Origin: Meandrina meandrites
Taxonomy: Eukaryota > Cnidaria > Anthozoa > Scleractinia > Meandrinidae
DNA: 64,000 bases
Direction: 5' to 3'
NCBI GenBank assembly: GCA_963693305.1
Contig: OY855911.1
Coordinates: 30,830,939 to 30,894,938, forward strand
Below the pieces are notes generated by a model. That model was not told the DNA's origin, did not search any database, and worked only from the letters and a program-made list of their open reading frames with translations. Below, in pieces: positions 52,326-62,052 of the stretch. The position numbers and the translations under genes are program-made. Within the stretch, counting starts at the first letter, position 1. Each line of letters starts with the position of its first letter.

Positions 52326-53298
52326 CAAATAAAGCAGGAAATTTGAAACCAAAAGGAAGAAAACTGGCACCTTAAAACACTTGTTTAAGTACTGTTTACT
52401 TAATCTAAACAGTACTTAGTAATGAGTTTCAGAAAAGTTTAAGTGCCATTAAATGTAATGTAAACTACAACCCGTAGTTTACAAGCATTTAATGTCGACT
52501 TAAACCAACATTAAGGTTTAGCCTTAAGATAGTATAAGCTCAATTTAAGTCAAACTTAAACCAAGGTATAAGTAGCTTAAACGTCAACGTAAACTTAGTA
52601 AACTCAAATTTAAGACAGGATTAATCCACATTTAAGGACACTTAAATAATTTTTTTCTCCCAGTGATAGAAAGTGGGATAACCAATGAGATTCAGGGATT
52701 TCCAATAGAGCACCGCTAAGTTTCTACTAATCGCTGATAAAACAAATCACGATCGCGCTGCTCTTTATCCTCTTTTTGGCTTTAAGTTGCCAAAATATTA
52801 TTGGTTTTGGCCAGCAATCCCACAGTGTCTACGCCCTCGCTTTTTAAGCGATGACGTCATTTTATGACGTCATCGGTTAATGCTGTAAAGCGAAAAAGCG
52901 ATGGAATTTATGGAATTTTTGGTGTTACGATTACTCCCTGAATTGAACCAAAGAGCAATGGGAACTAGGTGCATTGTTTGTATTCTTTTTGAGATCCGCC
53001 ATCTTGTTTTTTGGCAAAGGAAGATATTTTTTAGAAGCTTGTATCATCACCGATCGGCAAACCGAATAAATTTGGCATAAAGTTAAGAAGTGATGTCTGT
53101 CGTGAATGCAGACGAAGCAACCGATTATTAGCAGTTTTGAAACATCTGTTGAAAAGGTGAGCCATCTTAAACCTTTTTTTAAGCGATGACGATGACGTGA
53201 TCGATTAATCTTGCCGTGCGAGTGGACAGGATCTGTTGTTGTCTGTTGTCTGTTGCCTGTTGTGATCAACCGATCTGTATACTCACCGTGTGTACAAT

Positions 53299-53680
53299 AT
53301 GCGAGCCAGCGAGTCATGCGAGCCATGCGAGGCAGACCTGCGAGGCACTTAAAAATACCAATAAAAAGGCTACCTATACGATCTGTAGGCTAACCGAAGT
53401 GCTTTTATGGCTAACCGGAGTGTTGCTAGGCTAACCAATGTGTTATTTAGGCTAACCGAAATGGCTCGCTTGCCTCGCATGACTCGCAAGCCATGTGAAC
53501 CGGGCAAGCAAGAAATCCCTTATCCCAATATAAAAGCTAACCGCAAGCTACCTAAGAGCTAACTGTAGGCTAACCGAAGTGCTATTTAGGCTAACCGGAG
53601 TGCTATTTAGGCTAACCAATGTGTTTTCAAGTGCCTCGCAGGTCTGCCTCGCATGGCTCGCTGGCTCGCACATTGTGCAT
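53299..53680. repeat. Inverted-arm element with 20-21 bp AGGCTAACC tandem repeats
   Basis: Arms of about 45 bases (GCGAGCCAGCGAG, GAGGCAGACCTGCGAGGCAC) face each other. Inside, units such as AGGCTAACCGAAGTGC recur about four times after 53387 and three times after 53563. No ORF continues across it. Confidence 0.75.
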
Positions 53681-54595
53681 TCCCTTCGGGAGTCGAACCG
53701 AATACTGGGAAAAGAAATCAAGTCAACTCAACAAGAAATCGTCGCATAGAAGTCAAAGCAAAATACTCCTGGGCCGTTAGAAAGGACTAATTTAAAGCAT
53801 AAACGAAAGAAACAAATTATATTTGATGCGTTCTGTAAGATTTAGTAAACAGAAATCTCTCCATTCTTTAAAACAAAAGGTGTAAACAATTTTAGACAGC
53901 GTTTGACCTTGCATCGTATATCGTATATCGTATGTCACGCCAAGATAACGCAATTTTTGTTGAACAATCATTCAGCACAGAAGTTGTCAGTTACTTTTAT
54001 GTACCCTAATTTTTTGACAAATGTCCTGAAAATTATCAAAGACCCCTTGTGAAACGTCATCGCTTCTGCATGCATCACGTGCCGTTTATTTATGAATGAT
54101 AGTCAACTTTGCTGCGCCTTGTTGCTCATAAAAACCTCGGGCTTAATGATCAACTCGAAGTCTGCGAAGAAACGCTCCTGAAATATACAGCGGCGTTTTC
54201 CTTTATATGACATCAAGCAAAAAATAGCAATACTGATTTGTTTGTGTTAGTTGTTGTTATCGCGTGATCTGTTGTTCCGTCTTCCGGCGATTTCTGGAAA
54301 GTCTGTTTGTTAAAATATCTAATCGCTTAATCCTTCAAGTGCTGCAGTGTTTTAGATAATCAACTGGCGAAATGAGTAAGCTCAAAATTTGGTACACGGT
54401 AGTAGACAAAGGTGATGGGAATCGTTAGGATAGTTAAATAATCAGTTTGCGGATGCAAGCAGACTATCTGTACAAATTGTTTAATAACATTAAGCCTAGA
54501 AAATTCCACGATGAGAAATTGCGAATGAAGTACTGGTACCCCATTTCATTTTATTGCAAGTTCTTTGATTGTTCAGGGACCGGCCATTTTTAGAG

Positions 54596-54665
54596 GGTAG
54601 GGGATCGAACCCATGGCTTCCCAGATACCGGTTAAGTGCTCTAACCACTAAGCTACGAGAGCCTT
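54596..54665 (-). repeat. tRNA-like relic
   Basis: On the minus strand CTCGTAGCTTAGTGGTTAG and GGGTTCGATCCCCTAC give D and T arms with box A and B. The anticodon arm is irregular, so it is probably a SINE head or pseudogene. Confidence 0.5.
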
Positions 54666-54808
54666 CAAGTTGGTGAGCTATAGGCCATTTACCGCTAGGC
54701 TTAAGGTTCATATGTCACATGCGTCAAGCGTACTGCTAGGATCAGTAATGTCGAAAGCATTATTGTTCTCAAATCTTTATGACATTTTGAAATACTAATT
54801 TACAGCAG

Positions 54809-55359
54809 TTTAAGGGACACTGTCACGAGCATAACTTCAAAACTTCAACAGCCCAAAAACATGTTTACACCATTGGACACCTTTTAACAGTGGTCAAGTT
54901 TTCTTAATCTATACCAGTGTACTGAAGATAAATATAGAGTGATATCGCTGTGATATCATCGGGAGCTTTTGATCTCAACTTGAAAAAGTCAGCCTGACTT
55001 TATCAGGTTCTGTCCTTGTGGTTTGGAAAAATTTATGAAAACTATTTACGGTCACGTGCACTCTCTTTTTTAAACAATTTGCTAGATATCCTTCCTGTTC
55101 GAGTTGTACTTTATTACAAGAGCCTCGTACATAACATCAGTGCAACCTACTATTCGAGTTCTGTTAAGCACGAGGTAAATCGCTCTGTACGTCGTGTAAG
55201 AGCAACGAACTGTCTTTATATGTCGTGTAAGAGTAACGAACTGTATTAATACAACACTTCCCTTTACGTTCTATAGGAGCATTTCCTGCATGGTTGAAAG
55301 TACTTAGTCGTAATTTTGGTGCCGTTTTACTAAAAATGTCCGTAACAGTATCCCTTTAA
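54809..55359. mobile_element. TTAA-flanked MITE, copy 2, interrupted
   Basis: Same ends as 25792-26185 (TTAAGGGACACTGTCACG; CAGTATCCCTTTAA), with TTAA at both borders. It contains the solo LTR at 55096-55256. Confidence 0.75.
55096..55256 (+). mobile_element. 161-bp solo LTR with 5-bp target duplication
   Basis: It starts TGTTCGAG and ends ATACAACA, the TG..CA pattern of LTRs. CTTCC flanks it at 55091-55095 and 55257-55261. The sister MITE at 25792-26185 has one CTTCC at this point, giving an empty site. An internal roughly 30-base repeat (GTCGTGTAAGAG.AACGAACTG) occurs twice. Confidence 0.7.
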
Positions 55360-57186
55360 CGTTGTCTAACTGATAGTGTGAGTTGAAGCTCAATAACTTT
55401 TGCAATTAAGTATGTAACTTGACATGGCCGAAGTAGCTTTTGCGCGTCTGCTTCCAAAGTATCGTAGTGTATACTTGAATAAATATAAAATTAGCTGAGG
55501 CCGCAAAATGACTTCTTTGCTCCTTCAGTTTCTTATCTTCAATGTGTCGAAAATAATTCAAAGATCTATCCCATTTACGATGTATTTCTTTTTTATTCGT
55601 AAGCACGGCTGAATAGAATCCAAAATAATATTTATAGCTTTTCGTTCTGCTTCGCTAACGCTCCTAGGAGAACATATATAAACGCTACGGATTATAGCAA
55701 TCTAGAAAAGCAGACTTGTGTTTTTCGTCCAAAAGGAAGCGTGACATTACGTACGGTATGATAATTATAAACAATGGCCCTCGTTCGATATTTTCAGGTA
55801 GTATTGAAGCAATTACATCAGTCATTGAAAGCAGACATTTATTCAGCATCAGTGTAAACAAAGGAGTGTATAGCCACGAAAATTCACTTGACCTGGTCCG
55901 ACTTTCACAGCTGAACAATTATGGCAGATTGTTGCTCGTTCAAAATCGTGTTCTGATTAATGTCATTTCACACAAAATTGCAGCCAATTGAATTGAGTTT
56001 ATATTATTTTCATTCACGATTTGGCTCATTGTACAGGGCTTTTGATTCGACTTTACTCATTCGTTTTTTTATGCAAATATGTTACATGCTTTCTGTTCGA
56101 ACTAAATTAGCATATAAAAGTATGCTATCTGTTGCTTTGTATTCATCCATATTTCCTCGTTAAGCGTTAAACGACGTATTGAATTGTTTCCAGACCCATT
56201 GTTACTTCTTCAGCTTTTCGTTTGGGATAAAGCCAAATATTTGCGAAGTTTAGCTTTCATGCTAATTATCCACTCCTTTTATTCCTTTTGTGCTAAGACC
56301 AAATGGTTTAATTATTTCGCAGAGATCTTCCATCTCGTCGATTTCATCTATCTCCTTGCAACAGGCAGGCCTCAGAAAACTAGACCAACAATGACAGTGT
56401 AGTCTGCGTACATTAGCGCAGGGCGTCAACATGGAACGGAGGGGCATCCTTACCTTTCAAAGAAACACAGGGGAGAGGGCCTAGTGTACTTTAGGGTCAT
56501 GTTTACATAAAAACATAAAACATCTTGCAGTGCAACACTCTGGAGACTTCAATGTTTATAATCTTCGTCAAAACACCTAAATTGATAACTTATACTTATT
56601 GTCTCACTCCCGAATTGATCATGCGATACATTTACGGCAATATGACCGATGTGTAAAAGAAGAAAACACGTAGCCCCCACTTCCCTCTTCCCTCTACCCT
56701 CTCCTCAGTTCTCATCTCTTTCTCAGAATTTGTGAACAGATCTATAACTGAAATTTCCGTCTGTAAGAACGTTACTGAATTCACTTGAGTTATGTTAATT
56801 GAAATACTTTTATTCTTAAACATATGTTGAAATATCTATAAACGCTCACAATTATCCAGTTATTTTGCCCCGTTGGCACCTCGAAGCTGAGAAATGAAAA
56901 TCTGGCGATCATCATTTCAAGAAAAATATGTGTAGTTAATCTGAGACGATGCATTACTAACTCCAGTACCCTTAAGCAACAAATACAAATTGTGTACCCC
57001 CGTATCATTTTCTTCAGAATAAGTTTGTCATGCCCTCTGCACACAAAAACGACGCTGCAATTTTCTGTAGCTTCATGGACGATGAAATAGTTTACGTTGC
57101 TTAAAAGACGGAGCTTCTCTCTAAGATGCAATTAATGTAGCTATTCACTATTCTTTCCGCAGTTCGAGTTCGAGTACACTAGTGAA

Positions 57187-57354
57187 ATGGCTTCTGGTAG
57201 AACGAAAACCATCGACGACTTATCGGAAATGGTTCAAGTAATGGCTGCGCTTGATATTCCGTTTAAAGGATTAAAAACATTGGATGATATGAAAGATCGA
57301 GTAAGAACTGAATTAAACCAGTCACTAGATAAGCCCAGCTGGACGGCAGGTCAG
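57187..57354 (+). CDS. Gene C exon 1
   Basis: 56 codons ending DKPSWTAGQ before donor GTAAGA. The exon is open upstream of the ATG to the acceptor CCGCAG at 57162, but ATG at MASGRT is taken as the start because no in-frame upstream coding exon is found. Confidence 0.75.
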
Positions 57355-60300
57355 GTAAGACTATAAAAACAATGGCTAAACAGGAACTGTTTCTCCGGGG
57401 AACCGTGTTTCGTAATATCCTAAATACACTTCGATAAATAATGATTTTAGAATCGTAGCAAAATCATTTGGCAAGGCACACAATAATATATATCGACAGT
57501 ACAATGTATTAGCAAAATTGCGTTTTTACACAAATTTTACTCTCCACTCGTCCAGCAATTGTACATTTCGACTGAATGTCATGATAAAGCGTTTGAAGTT
57601 GGCAAGGCTAGGATCAGGCCTCCCTAAAATGAAGACAATCATGCAGTTTCTCCATACTATACTATAGATATGTTTGTGCTAATATCGAGTTCTGAAACGA
57701 AATACTATTTTGTATCAATAACCGGCACCTAGGCAACTACATTGGACTAATTTCTCTCGGTATGTTCTCGGAAACTGCGTAGTAGATTTCCACGAATTTT
57801 GTGGAAGTTCACGAATCTGTAAATAATGATGGGAACTCTGCAATGTTGCAGCGTAACGTTCCACTACCCCGACGTTACTAATCAAACTGTTCGGTAGTAG
57901 AACTCAATCGAATTTAATCGAATGATTGGGTTCGAATGGTTCGATAATCGAACACAATTGAACTCAAAAATTTGAGTAAGAGAGTTCGATTGCGTTCGAT
58001 TTCCGAACTAATCGAACCCAATCGAACTTAATCGAACTCAATCAAAAAGTCTAAAATTCACCTTAAATACCGCCAGATATTTGAACAGTCTTTCTAAGTT
58101 ACAGCTACGAATGAATAATTAACAAGTAATACAATCCGGAAATACATTGATTTATCAGTGTACGCAGTCTCGAGTAGTCTGCGAAGCGTTCGATTTCGCA
58201 AGACAGCATTTGCGCTACTTCGGTACAAGAGGAATTGTTTGAAAATTTTGTCTTTGCGCTTACAGCCGCTGTCGTTAAATTTCGTAGCGATGTTCTCCCA
58301 AATATTCCGCGTTCAACTCATTTGCCAATAATTGCCCTTGATTGCTACATCGGTCCATATTTCCACTAAACATTTGGTAACACAGTAGGCCCAATTTTGG
58401 TTCTTTTGGGCACTCGCCTCCTCTCCGCATGTCCGCCATTTTGAACGTGTTTCATCTGATCATAACTGAAACTACCTCGTGAGGTTGTTTCAATCATGCT
58501 CAGAATAAACATGTTTCGATCAAGATTCGCGCAACGCACCGGCTGATGTGAACACTTTTCAGAGCGAAACATGTTTCGATTCATTTGTGATCAGACTAAT
58601 CATGTTTCGGCCTAGCGTGAATACAGCATTAGACAAATCTTGCATGATCGCCACAATTTTTGATTTTACATTATTTCAGGATTCTTCTATCAGGCTTTAG
58701 AAATTCTAAGAAATCGCTTAATGCTTTTCATTTCAAAAACACTTCTTAAAAAGGGACCTGTCTGACAAATAAATACCCTCGGGCCGCCTTAAAGGAGCTC
58801 TGTCACGGGGATTTCACAGATTTTTGGTCTAAACTGTTCTGAAATTAGTGGTATGCAGCTTAACCCATGAAAATCATTACCTTTGAACATCTTAAGGTAG
58901 ATATAACCTTAATATGTGGTAGAACTCTAACTATGGCTATAAAAATCGCTTTTTATGTAGACGTGCGGAAACAGCTTGAAAAGTTTAGCTAAACTTTTCA
59001 AGTTGCAATCCATTTCCATCGTAGCCATCTGCAGCTAACGACACTTGTTAACAGTTTCGGTGCTCTAATATAGCAATTGTTAATAAAAGTGGACTATTAT
59101 TTTTTGGTTTCCTTCGACACAAATATAGATTTTGGCTGTTCAAAAATCTGTTAAAATCCGTGACAAAGCCCCTTTAATTGAAAGGGCATTTTATTAGTTT
59201 TACTATAATTATCTTGTCCTGATCCACTTCTTCAATTTAAAGTGTATATGACAAATTTTCTTAATTTGCTCGATCGAATCTACGTGGGATGTTGATCTGA
59301 ACATCAGAAAAAAATTCAAAGTCTTTGTTTTCACCATGTTTTAGCAGTCCAAACACGTGAAATTTCACTTCCGGTTAGGTCAAAAACCGCGCGAGGAAAG
59401 GACCTGGGACTAGATGAGACGTTACGTCAAACCTTCGTCAAACCAGAACGTGCTCACAACAAACAAACAAACCGAACAAGGAACTTACTAAGGAATGTTG
59501 CTGCTGCTTTTTCTGGTTTTCTGGCAACACAACCTATATTAGTAGTTCAGTTTTAGTAGTCTAGTTGAGTTTGTTTGTTTTTTCTGAGCACATTCTGGTT
59601 TTGACGTCACGGCTCATCTAGTCCCAGGTCCTTTCCTCGCGCGGTTTTTGACCCAACAGGAAGTGAAATTTCACGTTTTCGGAAGGCTAAAACGCAGTAA
59701 ATTAAAAAACGATTTCGAATTTTATTTTTCGATGTTCAAATCAGCATCCCATGTAAATTCGATCCAGCAAATAAAAACAATCTGTCCTATACACTTTAAT
59801 ATTGCCCAAGACACAAACTATAGTAATATAATGCAATATAAATTGGAGGTTATATTGACAAAAAATACAGAAATACGAAATGCACTTTGGCAAGAGAGTA
59901 TGAATGCTCTCTTGACATACTCTCTTGACTTTGGGCGTTAGGCGATAGAGTAGACGATACAGTATTGGTTATCAAAAGCAGCGGCATCAACAGGCATGAA
60001 TTCATTATAGATTAAAAATATACTCAAAACGACAGATCAAAAAGTAGCCTTTGGATCTTACTACAATAAAGCAAATTTGATTTCTTCATTTTTTTCTGGT
60101 GTTTTAGGCCTTTTCCATTTTATCAGAAGCAAAAGATGACGATGCCCGGAAAAAAGAGCGTTTACATTACTTTTACACTGTTTGCGAAAATTTTCTGAAT
60201 GGAATGGATGACGAAGTTATGAAGTTGCTGCCAAAGAGCCTGGGCAACGTTAGAGAGAAGATCAAACATGATCAAGATCAATTGAAGTGGAAAGAATACT

Positions 60301-61974
60301 TCATTTTAGTGGCAGGTAAATGAAAAAAAGCAATGGCTTTATTTAGAAAAGAACTTCATTGAAGAACTGAAATAATCTTACGCCTGCTAATGCAACTAAC
60401 TGAGGGATTTTTTTAAAAAAATGGTGCTGCAAAAAATTTGAACTGACAAAGAAACTAATAGATTTTTGGTAAATTATAACTCAGTCAAAACTGGTGACAC
60501 AGCTAATTGCCTCAAGTTGAATTCATTTGAGGGCAGTACCGCAATAGGAATAAGATTAGCAAATGCACAATGCAAGGAATCATTTCTAACCTGGCACCCT
60601 ATCAAGGGCGCTTTTCGTGATACAAATAGAAAAAGGTCAACAAGTACTAAAAGAAATCTCCAAAAACCCGCCAATTGTTTTTATAAATTTTACAGCAAAT
60701 TTCCGGGTGAATTTCAGTATTGCGAAATGAGGCAAATTTGACTTGATAAGACCACCATCAAGAAGTCAATCTCAAAAGGAAAATAAGAAGACAACCTACT
60801 ATATTGACGGCTTATTCCATTTAAAGGTGAAACCGGTTCAGGGAAGAGCAGCTTGGTAAATCTCATTCTGGGAGAGGAACTTCTTCCGTATTCTGTACTC
60901 AGCACAACATCCACAATATGCGAATTGAAATACGGAGAACAACGCAAAATTGTGGCCCACTTTAAAGATAAGGATCCTGAAACAGGAAGTCCGACTAAGG
61001 CCTTCTCTTTAGTGCAGCATTCAGAGGGATCCTCAGAGCAAAGTTACCTTCAGCAGCTCTCTCCTTACATTCACGTGAAGCCTGATCGAGAGAAGGGTTC
61101 AATTTACAAGAAGATTGAAATATTTTGGCCTCACCAACTTTTGGAGGTATCGATGTGAGAGATAGTCTTATTATTATGCAATGAAAAGTGAAAAAAGCCT
61201 GACGACTAAAATGACACATTGACACACTGACAACAATTATGACACAAAGTAATAATAATAAAAAATGTACTAGAACACGTTTGCTCTAACTTTAATCACT
61301 GCTTTAGGCCACGGTCAAACGTCGAACTTCACATTGCTCGTTGGCATTAGGTTTCGGCTCATGTCACTAAAAACCGACTTTTAGATCATTACCTTAGACC
61401 TTGCTTACAAATTTAGACAACATTCCGCCGATTGGGAAAAGAGCTATGTTATTGTTACCGATAGCCTTTTTCTTAAAAAAAAAATATATATATACTGGGG
61501 AGTTTTAAAGTTATTAGCCTCAAACCTAGGGTAATTTTGACCTCTTTTCACGTTGCCATGGCAACAAATCTTGATGTCTTTTGAGTCCGACTCTTTCAAT
61601 TGATAAAAGATTTATTGGTTTTCAGTAAACGTTTTTTAGCCCAAACCTTTGACCTAGCTGTAAAAGACTGGAAGGATTGTGAGCCACCATAATTAATAGC
61701 ATACATTTAAATATCGCATAACTAATCGATAAACATAGAAGAAGTAAGGTTATAAGGTTTTACTATTCTATATGAGGTGATCATAACTGAGTGCGATCTT
61801 CTGTACCAACGCCCCCATTTCTCTATCTTACAGAAAGGCGTGGTTATCATTGACAGTCCTGGTATTGGTGAGTCTGAAATCATGGACGATATAGTCATGC
61901 AATATCTGCCTCAAGCCTTTGCATTCATTTATGTCATCAACAGTGCAAACGCAGGGGGAGTTCAGAAAGATAGA
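57187..61974 (+). CDS. Gene C: dynamin-like GTPase, 5' part (runs off the window)
   Basis: Four exons in frame: 57187-57354, 60108-60315, 60827-61146 and 61834-61974 (279 codons). It starts MASGRTKTIDDLSEMVQVM, a helical lead-in. The P-loop is GETGSGKSS (126-134), with LSTTSTICELKYG after it and G3 DSPGIG (from about 239). All borders and phases match gene B exons 3-6. An acceptor at 57161-57162 precedes the ATG, so a 5' UTR exon is likely; no HEPN or TRADD-N-like exon is seen upstream. The NKWD exon should follow but is not found before 64000. Whether a kinase domain follows is unknown from this window. Confidence 0.83.
57890..58050 (+). repeat. TTCGAT/ATCGAA dyad-rich repeat
   Basis: Words AATCGAACTCAATCGAA and their inverse recur throughout, forming multiple small palindromes, in intron 1 of gene C. 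No reading frame is preserved. Confidence 0.6.
58789..59177. mobile_element. TTAA-flanked MITE, second type
   Basis: The ends TTAAAGGAGCTCTGTCACGG and CCGTGACAAAGCCCCTTTAA bordered by TTAA resemble the MITEs at 25792 and 54809, but the inside differs. Confidence 0.7.
59237..59815. repeat. Large palindromic element in intron 1 of gene C
   Basis: Arms of about 220 bases: AAAGTGTATATGACAAA near 59240 and GAAATTTCACTTCC near 59356 through GACTAGATGAG are mirrored from about 59590 to 59815. The centre holds CAAACAAACAAA/GTTTGTTTG. Whole-arm identity is roughly 85 percent by eye. Confidence 0.75.
60108..60315 (+). CDS. Gene C exon 2
   Basis: AFSILSEAKDDDARKKERLH to KWKEYFILVAG, acceptor GTTTTAG, donor GTAAAT, phase 1 out. 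Charged helix feeding the first GTPase strand. Confidence 0.85.
60827..61146 (+). CDS. Gene C exon 3: P-loop
   Basis: GETGSGKSSLVNLILGEELL, then VAHFKDKDPETGSPTKAF and VKPDREKGSIYKKIEIFWPH. Acceptor TTAAAG, donor GTATCG, 107 codons with the shared one; gene B exon 5 is one codon shorter. Confidence 0.87.
61834..61974 (+). CDS. Gene C exon 4: G3
   Basis: 47 codons: KGVVIIDSPGIGESE, YLPQAFAFIYVIN, NAGGVQKDR. Acceptor CTTACAG, donor GTGAGT. Confidence 0.87.
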
Positions 61975-61991
61975 GTGAGTATTAATTGTTA

Positions 61992-62052
61992 TAATAATAA
62001 TAATAATAATAACAACAACAACAACAATAATAATATTAATAATGTAATAATA
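61992..62052 (+). repeat. (AAT)n/(AAC)n microsatellite
   Basis: Triplet runs just after gene C exon 4; the Asn-rich ORF reading through the donor into it is an artefact. Confidence 0.9.

Larger units (their letters stand above)
51369..57162. other. Intergenic stretch with several repeats, no gene seen
   Basis: It holds a SINE (51982-52325), a palindromic CTTAAA-rich tract (about 52340-52660), a 52840-52890 ATGACGTCAT palindrome, an inverted-arm tandem repeat (53299-53680), a tRNA-like relic (54596-54665, minus) and a TTAA MITE with nested solo LTR (54809-55359). From 55360 to 57162 I see no feature. Confidence 0.5.

Noticed and set aside
56262..57131. Short ORFs between 55685 and 57131
   Set aside because: No recognisable motif, no splice-consistent continuation and no paralog match; treated as chance ORFs.
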